Assembly: GCA_024138015.1 (NCBI GenBank)
Contig: JAMXBB010000011.1
Coordinates: 29,006,155 to 29,070,154, forward strand
Source of the DNA: Lumnitzera littorea
Taxonomy: Eukaryota > Streptophyta > Magnoliopsida > Myrtales > Combretaceae
DNA length: 64,000 nt
Reading direction: 5' to 3'
The notes under the pieces were generated by a model that did not search any database, was not told where the DNA came from, and saw nothing but the letters and a program-made list of their open reading frames with translations. Each line of letters starts with the position of its first letter. The first letter of the stretch is position 1. The position numbers were made by a program, and so were the translations under genes. Of this stretch, positions 10,806 through 22,400 are shown piece by piece.

Positions 10806-10814
10806 TTTATAAAT
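10806..10814 (+). promoter_or_regulatory. Possible TATA box of LTR B
   Basis: TTATAAATA in plus orientation about 570 bp into the LTR. Compatible with the expected promoter position, but AT-rich surroundings make it uncertain. Confidence 0.3.
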
Positions 10815-11540
10815 ATTAATTGCGCAGCTTAAGAAAGAGAATAATTACGCCCTCTCTAAAATTACACAATCGCAAAAAGAAACTGATTTTTTATTTTCCC
10901 CCAACACACGTAAGCCCTTAGTAGTAAGCTCAATATAGTAGCAAATTCCAACACGCATCCTTTGTTACACCCATTCATTTATAGTACGCCTACACTTTCT
11001 CTCTCGTAAACACCCAATTCTTACAGCTATGTAGTGCTCTAATTAGCAACGCCAACTCCAATACATCAGCTATAAATAGTAGGCAGCCCCTTACCAAAGC
11101 AAACACGCATCCAACCACGAACAGCACACACTGATTCCACATACGATCCTTTACACCATACACGCACTAATCAGCGCAACACACTACCCTATTCATGTCT
11201 ACAACAATTCACCCCTACTATCCACCAACCAAGCTTGCCTAATTCACATACTGTCTACCATGCCAGATTCACAGATTACACTGAAGCATGCCACTTAACA
11301 CAATCACCAACAGTTGATGAGCCACTACTCTATCATCAACAACATTGAACTAACCCCCTATCCAACTGCACTTTACAGAGCAGTTGCAAATCCAATCGGT
11401 ATGAGGATCGTCCATAACTGTAGTAGTTGTATGATTCGACTACACAGTTGTTACACCCTAAAGTCTCAAAGTTGCAACAGTCTCGCCATGTAAACAAACC
11501 TATGATAGTAACTAACCTTACAGTGCCTATCATAGATATG

Positions 11541-14515
11541 ATCTACACAAGGCGTCGACGATTTCTCGCTTTGAAGTAAATAGCTTAATTAAGATTTAAA
11601 CTAAAATTTACATAAAAAGTTAGAATTATCATTTATACATATAATTACATTCATATTATCGTAGAATTCCTAAGAGATTCTACATATTACAACAGTTTGC
11701 TAAATTACATATCATACATCAGTTCATATACCTAAAATACTATCAAGATATTAAATAGACTTGATCGTATAGCCATTTGATCCTTACTCCCCATAGCTTC
11801 AAAAGAGAACTAACCTTAGGAGTTGCAACACAACATATTAGTCAGAAGTTCAAACCTGTAAAAGAATTTATATGGGTACGAGCAACTATAGCTTAGTGAA
11901 TTGTATTGGAGACTTATGAAAGTGTAACAATCACAAATAAGGTTATCGGGTAATTAATTATACGCAATGCAATAAGCAAGTGTCATTACATAACGTGGTT
12001 TGGTTTGTTGTGAAATCAGAGTAATTTTACTCGCTCTAATCCAGGTTGAGGATTTTCCGTTAATGCAACAGCTCACAACTAAATGCAGGTTTGTGTAATG
12101 ATGACATTGCTCCCCCCAAGACTAACCTTCGAACCAATGCTCTCATTCTCACCGTGACCTCCTCTCCTATCACTTAGTTTGGCTAAGAATGAAGAAAAGA
12201 CCATTATGGTATCTAACAATATCTTTTTTGAAGGTATCAGTATTTGGTTGAAAAATCCTAATGATCCCTTACAAGGTTGCAATGCATGTTTAATTAAGGT
12301 ATTTAGGTCGATTAAGATTAGGTTTGACAATAGTCACCAAATACAACACAAATTTCAACACGACATCAAATACATAGGCACATGCATAAAACTACATACA
12401 ATCATAATCATACACAATCTTAAGTCTTCGAGTACTCTAAAATACAACAAAGTATTAAACCCAACCTACTTGAAATCCTTTGTTGCTTACTTAACTCGTT
12501 GCGGGTCGACTCGTCTCCGTGTGTCCTATAATATAAATACAATATTTAGTATTTATACTTTGATGATATATGTATATTCTAGGTTATGATTTAACTCAAT
12601 TCTTCTTATATACATATTATTCATTACCGATTCATCTTGGGTTAGTTTAAGATCCAATTTCCAAATCTAATTTTGGTTCAGGTTATAAATCGATTCTAAC
12701 TACAAGTAAATCCTAAAAATTCCTTTCGAACCTTAATGTGAACTTAATCACATCAAGCTCAAGTATCCTAAATATCACACTTAGTCTTAAATCAGTATTC
12801 TATCTCACTTAGTACACTATAATCCTCATAGTGTACTGAATATACTCTCGATGTGAGAAAATTTTACATTTTTTGTATAATTACCTAAAATTAAGTTTTA
12901 TACCAGATTTAATAAATATTAATATTATTATTATATTATCCAATTTAACCTATTATTTTATATTTATTATAATTACAACTTCAAGTATTATCAAATTACC
13001 TACATTTACTACATAATTCCCATGATAATTACATTTAATACTCCAAGTGCTATGATTATGTTACCACATCAAAAAATAACATCCCTAAACATCTAGTAAC
13101 ACACTAAACCAGCAATTGGTCATTTAATTACCTAATTAGTCCAAAATTACTTATCTTATTCATCATTTTAGGGCTTAAAAATTACTTAAAATTTTTAAAA
13201 ATTAATTTTTAAAAAATGGCTTCAAAAATGGTTTCATAGCACTATTCTATATCACTTAAGTAGTCTACAAAAAAAATTTTAGGCTCAAAATTACACTACT
13301 AAGCCTATTTATTTTTAATTTAAAACATATTTGGTTTAGCATAATTTCTTAAGCACCCTATATTTACAAATGTAATTAATCCTAATGAATATTTTTCCCT
13401 AAATCGACATATAATAAAACATAAGAATAACAAAATTCATAATTTTCTAAGTAAAATTAATAATTTTAATAAATTATACAAAATCAGACTAAATTTAGGA
13501 CGCACCACCTATCTCTTGGACTTCCAGCCATCAAAGCTGACCTAGGGTTTATCGGTCAGTCTAAACGAATGATTTGGAGTAGGGTGGTGGTGGTGGTTCA
13601 GTTCCAAGTAGTGGTAGTGTGTGGGTTCGGCCTAATTACTCCTATTGTACAAATTTTCGCAAATTTTTGTAAAAACTCTAATTTCCTCTCAATTTTAGTG
13701 CTCTCTAATTTTATAAGGTTGTAAATTGACCAAATGAGCCTCTATAAAAGTTTGGCTATTTATATAGCTATAAAGGAATTTTGGTGCATTAATTAGATAA
13801 GACAATTACTTTATTTACTTGCAATTTGCCTTTTAAGTATGTGAATTTAATTGGTCCAAATTTTTTTCTTCATCCCTTCGCTACCATGACTCTAATTTGG
13901 ATTGTTCCATACTTCTCTGATTTTTTTTTCTTATTTTTCCTTGATTTTTTAAATAATTTTCTTTAATTATTTGGCTATATTATAGTAATTATCAAGCATT
14001 TTAAGTAATCTCGCGTATTTTTACCTACTCATAAATATATATGGAGTACAAGTAAATACTCTTAAATATTATTTATGTTATTTTATGATTTTTGGTGTGC
14101 ATATAATTTAACTCTAGCGATTCGTTAGCTATCGGAATACATTTTATGTATTTCTGATAAATAACAAGTAATATACTTAAAATTTGAAAACTTGATATTA
14201 TATCATTTTATTACTTATTTTCTTAAATTCAAACTTACGGAGTCATTTTTAATAATATTTCTAATTTTATTTTATAATTTAGGTACGATCGAATCCTTTA
14301 ACCGATCGTTCTAAACTTAATATACTAGGTTTGATCATATAGTTATAGAGCTTTTATTTAAAGCTTACAATAGCCACCACTACTATTGCACCGTGCTATT
14401 CCACACTATCTAGTAGTTCAGGTTGCATGACTCATTACAGCACGGCCAGCAACTCTAACGCTTCATAGACGTCTACGATCGAATCATCATCTACTACTAC
14501 ATTTCATAGCACATT
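11541..14515 (-). other. Non-coding LARD-like region, minus orientation
   Basis: No protein domain on either strand. Read on the minus strand it shows a promoter-like stretch (TATATAAATAG near 13755-13765) followed by AT-rich transcript-like sequence. Near 11860-11910 there is a CACTAAGC...CTTTTACAGGT module that resembles the one in the plus-strand region at 31830-31880. Related direct-repeat pieces lie at about 11660-11780 and 14280-14340. This suggests a large non-coding LTR derivative, but I could not fix its ends. The frame at 12179-12589 has no recognisable domain. Confidence 0.3.
14511..14515. repeat. Left target-site duplication of element C
   Basis: ACATT immediately before the TGTCGAG end of the LTR; the partner at 29158-29162 is ATATT, one transition apart. 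Confidence 0.7.
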
Positions 14516-15359
14516 TGTCGAGCCTTATTTCAGTTTTCTTAATTTAATTTATATTAAACCCAACCTTCTTAATATAAATTACTCAACATTAAACTAAGGA
14601 AATACTATTCTAAAAAAAATTTAAAAAATTAGAGTCACCAATCAGTTTAATTGGTAACAAATAAAATTAAGGTTTTAGAGTAGGAAAACCCTAATTTGAC
14701 CACTAGTTACAAATATTCTAAAAAAATTAATTTTTAGAAAATTGAACTAGAAAACCAGGTTTGGAGCTAAACTATTGAGACTAAGTCACCATATGAAAAT
14801 AAAAAGAAACTGATGGGTTTTTTTTTTTATTTTTCCTAAAAATATTAAAAATATATCTAAATTCACAAAAGTGACTAAAAATGATTTTTATTATTTTTTA
14901 TTACGAAATTCTGAAAAAAAAATTATTTTTTAAATGGTTGCCTCAAAGGTGCCTATTTACTCACTAGTCATGATCAAACTAACCGTAGTTCTCTTTTTTT
15001 TTTTTTGTTTATAAAATATTCAATGGATGAGTTATTTTTATTTTAAAAACTGAGCCAGGTTTACATTTTTATCTATTTATTATTTTAAGAAAAAAAAACC
15101 CATCTTTTTTTAAAAAAGTCAATTTAAATTTTTTATTTTTCTAAAAAAAAACCCTAAGTACCAAAACAATATTTTTATTAAAAAATGATTTTTTTTTCAA
15201 GATCGAACTTAACTAAAAAATTGCAAAATAAATAAAAATCTTGCACTTAAACAAAAAAAAAAATTAATAATAAATATAAATAACTAATAAAGAAAATTAA
15301 AAAATTTGATAAAATAAATAAATAAAAATAAAAAATATACTAAAAATTTTACTTAGTGT

Positions 15360-15960
15360 CGGATCGTCATTGTTTGGCGATGACCTGGGCGTATACAGGT
15401 GACACTGTAGGCAAGCATGGGTGGTGACTCGGGTGAACGTAGGCAAATGCCTGAGCATGTGGATGGACGAGAGTTTGGGCTTACGTGTAGGCGAGAGTTA
15501 GGTAAGCGTGCGAGCAAGATTGGGCGACAGCATGAGTAACATTGGGTGACAGTTGTGGGTGATCATTGGGCGAGAGCATGGGCAATCATTGAATAAGAGC
15601 TCAAGTGAGGCTTCAGGCGAGTGGATAGGCATGTGTAAGGGGTGTTAGTGAGCGTGCATGAGGGGTGTGCATGAGGGCAGTGAACTCAGGCAATAGCGGC
15701 ATAGGTGATGGGCGATGGAATGGCATGGGTAATGGGTGACAGTGGGCAGTACTAGGCGATGTTGTGGGTGGTACTAGGCAGCAACGATGGCCGATACTGG
15801 GCAACAACGATGGACGGCTTAGGCGGTGGTTATAAGCAGTAATAGTGGTTGTGGTGCGTATAGTGGTGGCCATACGTTAGTTATGTGTAGAATGGTGGCA
15901 CAGTAGTGGTTATTGTGAGGGTACGGTGGCGCGTGAGGGAACGGTGGCACATGTTGTATG
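15360..15960. repeat. GGGCGA-type degenerate minisatellite in 3' LTR of C
   Basis: Locally GC-rich (against very AT-rich neighbours) with many copies of TGGGCGA, TAGGCGA, GGGTGAC and similar, irregularly spaced. The same block recurs in the other LTR (28030-28640) with different copy arrangement. Confidence 0.8.
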
Positions 15961-16045
15961 TGGGGTATTTTGGAAGGAATGTGTAAAGTATGCATATAGG
16001 AGTGTGATTTAAAAAACTATCCCTCAAATCCCTTACCAACGTGTT

Positions 16046-16053
16046 ATTTATAA
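16046..16053 (-). promoter_or_regulatory. TATA box, 3' LTR of C
   Basis: TTATAAAT on the minus strand, in the same relative place as 28681-28688 of the 5' LTR and upstream of the minisatellite. Confidence 0.5.
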
Positions 16054-16496
16054 GCCCTAAATCGAATCTCTCATATTGAAGATATGAAAGATTTGATTGT
16101 GATTTTTTCTTGATTTACCCTAGTTTCTAAAAACCCTAATTAGTTCCGACTTTTCCAAGCCTGATCCGATCTAATTAAATATGGCCTAATAACTTAATAA
16201 ATCTTGATTTTAAGCCCCAAAATTAGATAAATACTTATTTTATATTGGTCAAGCCTAAAATTATTTAATTTAACCCATCTTGTTACCTGATCTAATAACT
16301 TAACTCAATCCAACATGACTCAACTTGACTCTTCTTATGACCTTAACTTGATTTTTTCTCTTTTTTCTTTTCTTTTTTTATTTTTTTTTTTTTATTTTCG
16401 GTTTATTTATTTATTTTTCTACTAATATTTATTATTTATTAACTCGGCTCATTTAAAATTTTTTTAAAAAAAATTGGTAAAAATGAGGTGTTTACA

Positions 16497-16510
16497 GCTA
16501 CCCATTTTTG
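16497..16510 (-). other. Polypurine tract of element C
   Basis: Minus strand CAAAAATGGGTAGC directly before the 3' LTR, the expected site for plus-strand DNA priming. Confidence 0.6.
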
Positions 16511-16574
16511 TAGTAAAGTTTGATGAGAACTTTGCTATAAAGACAAAATAGATATCCATTTTTTCCAGACTTGA

Positions 16575-17045
16575 CTTAGATAATCTGAATAAGATAGATC
16601 TTTTCAAGATTAAAACTTTGTTTTGGTAGATAATCAGAAGATGATAGATCTCTTCAAGATTCGTTTTGGCTTAATTCGAAGAGGATAGATCTTTTTGAGA
16701 TTCTTGCTTTGTTTTAGTCGATGGATGAGTCGAAGAGGATAGATCTCCTCGAGATTTGTTTTGACTTTAATGACTAATCTGAAGAGAATAGATCTCTTCG
16801 AAATTTGATTTGGTTAATTCAAGGAGGATAGATCTTTTCGAGATTCGATTTGGTTAATCTGAAGGGGATAGATCTCTTCGAGATTCGACTTAGTTAATCC
16901 GAAGAGGATAGATCTCTTCGAGATTCGATTTGGTTAATCCGTAGAGGATAGATCTCTTCGAGATTCATCTTGGTTAATTTGAAGAGGATAAATCTCTTCG
17001 AGATTGATTTTAGCTAATCTGAAGAGGGTAGATCTCTTCAAGGTT
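16575..17045. repeat. 40-bp palindromic tandem array in 3' UTR of C
   Basis: Eleven copies of a unit built on GAAGAGGATAGATCTCTTCG; the last five are spaced exactly 40 bp (AGATCT cores near 16870, 16910, 16950, 16990, 17030), the outer ones slightly irregular. Each unit contains inverted GAAGAG/CTCTTC arms around AGATCT and could form a short hairpin. Located between the integrase stop and the polypurine tract. Confidence 0.9.
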
Positions 17046-17624
17046 AGTTTTGAAAATTATCTTAATTCTTTTAAATAACTTTTAAGATTATTTTTCTAGG
17101 ACTGAAGGATTTCTTAGATAGTAACTAAGTGGCATGCTTACATCGACTCTTGATATTCACTCATTCAATTAGCAGAATTTCACCAAGGGATGATGCTTGC
17201 TTCTTCTTTTTCTTTTCTCTTTTTTTTTTTTCTTTTCTTTCTTCTTTTGTTTTCTTTTTCTTCTTTCCTTTGAATCATGTAACTGAACCATGCCCACACC
17301 TTGAATTTGCTTGGCCTAATTTAAAATTTCAATTTCTACCTTTCATGACTTCTGAACAATAGATCTCTTTATGAAGGAAACACATATTAAATTATCAAGA
17401 ACATTTTATTTCAATTTATTTAGTGACTCAGATTTATTGGTAAGGGTCTGGTGTTTAAGTGTATGAGGCTAGAAAAACCCTTAAGGGTTTATTGGTTAAG
17501 TATTTGTTGGTCAATGACCATCTAAATTCCAAAACATTCATGGATATCAACTTTACTTGTAAACGATGAAAGATTAACCACAAACTTATTCAAGAAAAAT
17601 TGAAACCTTTATTGAACTCAGTTT
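17046..17624 (-). other. 3' UTR of element C next to integrase
   Basis: No domain. Includes a T-rich simple stretch at about 17200-17270, which gives rise to the Phe-rich frame on the plus strand. Confidence 0.6.
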
Positions 17625-18789
17625 TCATGGATAATACATCTTGATTATGTCTGAATTCACTAATGCCCTTAATTTTGGGCCATCTATCTCTGTCAACACT
17701 AATGTGCTTCCTGATAATACTTTTTTCACCACATAAGGGCCTTCATAATTTGGAGCAAACTTGCCCTTGGGGTCTTTTGCATTCGGTAATATTTTTTTTA
17801 ACACCACATCTCCTTTTTTGAAGTGCCTCGGGCGTACTTTCTTGTTAAAAGCTCGGATAATCTGCTGTTGATAGCACTGACCATGACATATCGCTACAAG
17901 CCTTCTTTCATCCAAGAGATTCAAATGCTCCATTCGCTTCTTCACCAACTCTACTTCATCGAGTTAAGTTTCTGCCAATACTTGGAACGAAGGTATTTCT
18001 ACTTCTACCGGTAGTACTGCTTTAATTTTGTACACTAATGAATATGGGTATGCACCAGTAGAAGTTCTAACTAAGGTTCTATAGGCCATGAGAGCAAAAG
18101 GGAAGCATCTCATGCCAATCCCTATAAGTGATCGCCATCTTTTCAATGATTCTTTTGATGTTCTTATTAGTAGCTTCGACTGCTCCATTCATTTGAGGTC
18201 AATATGGAGTTAAGTTTCTGTGATTGATCTTGAATTGGATATACACTTCATACATCAACTTGTTATTCAAATTTGTCTCGTTGTTTGTAATAATAGACTT
18301 GGGTGCACCGTATCTTGCAATAATTTCTCTTTTCAAGAATTTGACCATTACTCCTTTGGTCACCATAGCATATGATGCTGCTTCTACCCACTTAGTAAAA
18401 TAGTCGATTGCGACTAGAATGAAGCTATGCTCATTTGAAGCCATTGGTGAAATTAGACTGATCATGTCATTTCCCCACATCGAGAAAGGCTAAGGAGCTG
18501 AAAACACGTGCAATTCTTGAGGAGGAGCGTTAATTTTGTTAGCATACACCCGACACATGTGACAGTGCCTCATGTACTTGATACAATCCGATTCCATTGT
18601 CATCCAAAAATACCCCATTCTCATGATCTTTCTAGCTAACATATACCCATTCATGTGAGGACCACGAACTCCTTCATGCACTTCTTTCATTAATTTCTTG
18701 GCTTTTTCTTCATCCACACACCTTAGCAATGTTGTATTTGGTAATCTCTTGTATAATGTGGCTCTACTCAATAGAAAATGAGTAGCCAA
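17625..18789 (-). pseudogene. Integrase pseudogene of element C
   Basis: Four pieces in order: HHCC zinc segment at 18490-18789 (VHEGVRGPH...CHMC); catalytic core at 18199-18480 with WGNDMIS (first Asp) and ITNNETN, where the second Asp position appears to be Asn; a piece with the Glu region (NGAVEA) and onward, 17964-18188; C-terminal domain 17625-17948 ending KMYYP. Breaks are an in-frame stop after RNLTPY and a frameshift near CTTCCCTTTTGC. No chromodomain is seen, as expected for Tat. Confidence 0.85.
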
Positions 18790-19128
18790 CCTTTTTAAAG
18801 TTTTTCTATCTTTTCAATCAGCATCTTTAGGAAATTTACCAGTTTGAAGTCACTTTTTGATATCATGATACTAAGGTTCCTTTGATTCCTTCTCTCCAAC
18901 TACAAGGCAAAAAGTTGGTTTTTCTTCCACTTTAATCTTTAAGGGTTGAATTTCTATCCCATTTGTGACTTTCACCATTGATGCTAATGTGGCTAATGCA
19001 TCGGGAAATTGATTTTGAATCCTTGGAATGTAAGTGAATGAAATCTCTTGGAATTTTTCAATTAGCTTACCTAAATGCTCATGGCAAGGTATCAATCTCT
19101 CGTCCTTTATCTTATATTCTCCTAAGAT
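18790..19128 (-). pseudogene. Linker between second RNase H and integrase, element C
   Basis: Partly open (18871-19095) with PDALATLASMV, the conserved end of the plant aRNH/tether region in Tat polyproteins. Interrupted by stops on both sides. Confidence 0.6.
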
Positions 19129-19467
19129 CTAGATAATTATAAGGGAAGAATCTTTGTATACTTCTAGCTCTTGTATTCTCATATCTAGCGCCATTTTGAG
19201 CCCCAAAATGCAAGCTTCATATTTCGCTATGTTGTTGGTATATGGAAATGTTAATCTTGTTGCCATAGGGAAATAGTTACCCTTAGGTGATACCAATACC
19301 TCTCTTATCCCACATCCAAACACGTTAGCTGCTCCATTAAAATACATTTTCCATCCGAATTTTTCATCACTCAATTCATTTACCATCATCACATTTACAT
19401 TAGGAAATTGTGCTTTTGAACCATCGTCCTCATCTTCTAATGGATATTTCGCTAATTGATCAGCCAT
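19129..19467 (-). pseudogene. Archaeal-type RNase H (aRNH) of element C
   Basis: Second RNase H module found in Tat-lineage elements. Visible motifs: MYFNGAANVFG, where the usual first catalytic Asp of the FDGA motif has become Asn; KYEACILGLKMA with the Glu; and YKDSSLII with the next Asp. The frame is open over this part. The presence of this domain after the ordinary RNase H is the main evidence for the Tat lineage. The Asn change would be expected to abolish activity. Confidence 0.8.
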
Positions 19468-19469
19468 AT

Positions 19470-20813
19470 CTTATCCTTTAACTAAACTTTGACTTAAATA
19501 CAAGATATCAAATTTAGAGAGTAGCATCTACCACCTCAATATTCTTCCAATCAATACTGGCTTTTCTGTTGAATACCTCAACGGGTCATGTTTTGTTAAC
19601 AACTCTAATGAATAATAGAGAGTATACTGGCTAAGCTTACACATCACCTATACTAAGGCATAATACGTTCTTTCCACTTTTAAGTATTTTTGCTCGCCTT
19701 TTGTAAATTTCTTGCTCAAATAGTATATAAGATGCACTTTTCTTCCCATTTCATCTTTCTATCCCAACATGCATCCTATCGATTCAAGAAGAATCATTAA
19801 GTAAAGGATCAATGGCCATCCTGGTGTAAGAATGACCAGTATAGGAAGTTTCATAAGATACTCTTTGATTTCAGCAAATGCTTACTCACACTCTTCATCC
19901 CATTCAATAGCTATATTCTTCCTTAAAAGTTTAAACAACGGCTAATATTTATCAGTTAACTATGCTACAAACCGAGCAATGTAATTTAATCTTCCCAACA
20001 GTCCTTGAACTTCTTTTACAATCTTTGGTGCTTGCATATTTAAGATTACCTTGACTTTATCTAGGTCTACTTGGATTCCTCCTCTATTGACTACAAATCC
20101 CAATAATTTACTTGAAGTTACTCTAAAGGTGCACTTTTTAGGATTTAACTTGAGTTGAAACTTCCTCAATCGCTTAAATAACTTTCGCAAAATATCCATA
20201 TGATTTTCATCCTCCTTGGATTTGGTGATCATATCATCTACATAAACTTCGATTTCTTGATGCATTATATCATGAAACAAGGCAACCATAGTATACTGAT
20301 AAGTTGCCCTAGGGTTCTTCAATTCGAAAGGCTTACATGATAACAAAGCGTTCCCCAAGTGGTAATGAAAGTTGTTTTGATTTTATCTTCTTTTACCATT
20401 TTAATTTGATTATATCCTGAGAAACCATCCATAAATGAGAAAAGATGGTTCCCGGCTATATTATCCACTAATACATCAATATGTGGCAACCGAAAGTTAT
20501 CCTTTGGTACTGCCTGGTTTAAATCTCAAAAATTTACACAAACCCTAACTTTCTCATTTTTTTTCAACACTAGCACCACATTGGCCACCTATTTAGGGTA
20601 ATCTAACACTTCTATGAACCTGACTTCTAACAACTTCTTCACTTCTTTTATTTTGAGGAGTATATCTGGCCTAAATTGTCTAAGCTTTTTTCTTTTCAGT
20701 TTTATTTCCTCCCTGGTTGGTAATTTATGAACCATAATAGATGAATCCAAACCAGACATATCTTCATAAGACCAAGCGAAGATATCTAAGTATTCTGATA
20801 ATAATTGGTACAA
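19470..20813 (-). pseudogene. Reverse transcriptase and RNase H pseudogene of element C
   Basis: Copies RNA into DNA. The N-terminal approach (20589-20813) has the DIFAWSYEDMSGLD segment typical of Tat pol. A broken middle follows, then the palm at 19960-20358 with catalytic YVDD (20233-20244, in EIEVYVDDM) and the primer-grip region (FRVTSSKLLGFVV). 19470-19960 is a stop-ridden RNase H with recognisable LSKKFTKGEQKY. Several stops lie between 20358 and 20589. Confidence 0.85.
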
Positions 20814-21069
20814 CTCCTATTTTTGATCATTCATTAACTTACCGCCAATTTTCAAGTTTCGTAGACTTCCCTCTATCCCTAGATTAATCTCATCCATTAA
20901 TTCATCAATAATCACTATACCTTGTTCATGTCAACACCAACTCTCCTGAATTTCGTTTAGAGTCTCAATATCATCTCCGGTGTTTGACCCAATAAGGCTA
21001 AAGGTAATATTGGTACTTTCATCATTTACATACGTAAGATATCCATTACATTCATCATTTTTATCGGAT

Positions 21070-21255
21070 CTGAAGAATAAAAGGAAAAAAGAAAAAGGAC
21101 AATGAATAAATAATAAAGAAGAATTGATAGAAAGAAAGGAATGAAAATTTTCAAATGAATGAATCCAAATTGTCTAAAAGAAAGGGCTTAACTAATTGGA
21201 CTAATTATTGGAATCGAATATTCCTAATTAATGTAATTTTGTGTTTTTAAAGAGA
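21070..21255 (-). other. Putative spliceosomal intron between protease and RT, element C
   Basis: On the minus strand the protease-side frame stops near 21247 and is followed by about 180 bases of AT-rich, non-coding sequence. These end in a long pyrimidine tract and TTATTCTTCAG (last base 21070), a strong plant 3' splice site; pre-RT coding sequence resumes at once. The 5' site is less clear (candidate AG/GTCTCT near 21257). Ogre elements are reported to splice an intron at this place, so position and sequence agree. Confidence 0.5.
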
Positions 21256-22400
21256 CCTATTAACAGGAATGGAAAACCAGCTGCATAGGGAAATTGGTAC
21301 GCCAATATCTTTTTTCTCATCTGGACCAATGTTGCATTGCTGAGTCAAGACCTTAGATAGATTGGCTACTTTGGGTTCTTGAACACCAACTGGTATTAGG
21401 AACATTTGGTGGATGTCCAAAAATTCCATGTAAGCATGGTACAGCGAATCTCTTCTCTTGCTTTTGATCCTAACCTTCATTTCTTGAATGTCCTCTTCAA
21501 TGGGCTTCTACCTAAGCCCAAATGTTCCAATTTGCTGCTTAGATTGTTTCAAACGACCCCGTGCCCCCTGTCTTGCTTCTTTGATCACACTAATTTCGTC
21601 AAAAATCTGTGACCCTAGCTCTTCCAATTCTTCATCCTCGACATAGGGAATAATTGTTTCTTTGTAAATCACATAGTCTTACTCCCCAAGAATAGTAATC
21701 AATTGCCCATTGGCTATGAATTTCACTTTCTGATGTAAACTGGATGGAATTGCCCCTATTGGATGAATCCACGGTCTTCCTAGTAGAAGGTTGAAATTTC
21801 ACAGTGTATCCAGAACTTGAAAAGGAATAGTAAACATTTGTGGGCTGATCTCGACTTGCAACCCAATTTCTCTAACTATCTCCCTTTCTTACCCATCAAA
21901 AGCTCTTATTGAAATCAAGCTAAGCTTTATTTCAGTTACATCAACTCCAAGTAAATTTAGTGTCACCAAGGGACACACATTCAATGAAGACTAATTAGAA
22001 CTCGAGCAACCACTCTCCCTACACACTTAACCACTATGAAGAGGGGTTTCGTGTGCTGGTCCCCTTCTTTACCTAGTTTATCTACTGAAAATGAAATCTG
22101 ATCCATCACAAATATCGAGTTTACTACCAATCCTAGCTTCTCAGTAGAAATCCCTTCAGGTACTTTGACATCTTTCAGGATTTTAATTAGAATTTCCTAG
22201 TGAGTATCTGATGACAATAGCAGGCTCATTAAGGAGATTTGGGCTAGTACTTTGGCTAATTGGTCCATTATCTTATAATTGCAGGCTTTCACTATTTTCT
22301 TGACAACATTCTAATCTTTATCATCCATATCCTCAAAGATCTTTTGAGAAGCCTCTTCTATAGTAGACTTCCTCTTGGCTTCCTTATTCTAATCATAAAC
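21256..22400 (-). pseudogene. Protease-region pseudogene of element C
   Basis: Aspartic-protease region. Minus-strand reading near 21790-21690 gives the LLGRPWIHPIGAIPSSLHQK block, the conserved end of Tat retropepsin. 21247-21480 keeps an open piece ending VPISLCSWFSIP. Stops are frequent and the catalytic Asp motif was not located with confidence (expected near 22100-22150). Confidence 0.65.

Larger units (their letters stand above)
6991..11540 (+). mobile_element. Element B: Ogre-like retrotransposon, 3' portion
   Basis: Plus-strand element cut by element A. What remains is integrase (6991-8096), a long 3' UTR with two tandem arrays, and the start of the 3' LTR at 10234 (TGTAAATGC, like the TGTAAACAC of element C). 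Its integrase is clearly related to that of element C (compare KKIMRLGYY with RKIMRMGYF, and both end in KMYYP). The right-hand end of its LTR was not found; 11540 is approximate. The rest of B should lie left of the window, beyond element A. Confidence 0.7.
10234..11540 (+). repeat. 3' LTR of element B, right end unresolved
   Basis: Starts TGTAAATGCTTAATTTTTGCC, the plus-strand counterpart of the LTR starts of A and C in their own sense (TGTAGACACC, TGTAAACACC). Includes a Pol III-like block at 10519-10596 and a TATA-like site at 10806. Sequence stays LTR-like (C-rich, non-coding) to about 11540, where it passes into different AT-rich DNA. The end is not established. Confidence 0.5.
14516..16496 (-). 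repeat. 3' LTR of element C
   Basis: TGTCGAGCC...TGTTTACA, 1981 bp. Aligns along its length with 27205-29157, for example the shared block ATTAATTTTTAGAAAATTGAA and the segment AAGCCCTAAATCGAATCTCTC. Contains poly-A/poly-T runs, a GGGCGA-type minisatellite (15360-15960) and a TATA box. The minus-strand frame 15613-15873 is minisatellite-derived. Confidence 0.9.

Noticed and set aside
12179..12589. 136-codon plus-strand frame
   Set aside because: No motif, no homologue recognised, amino-acid make-up typical of translated AT-rich DNA, and an overlapping minus-strand frame of similar quality.
17129..17362. Phe-rich plus-strand frame with an apparent membrane stretch
   Set aside because: Translation of a TTC/TTT simple-sequence tract in the 3' UTR of element C.
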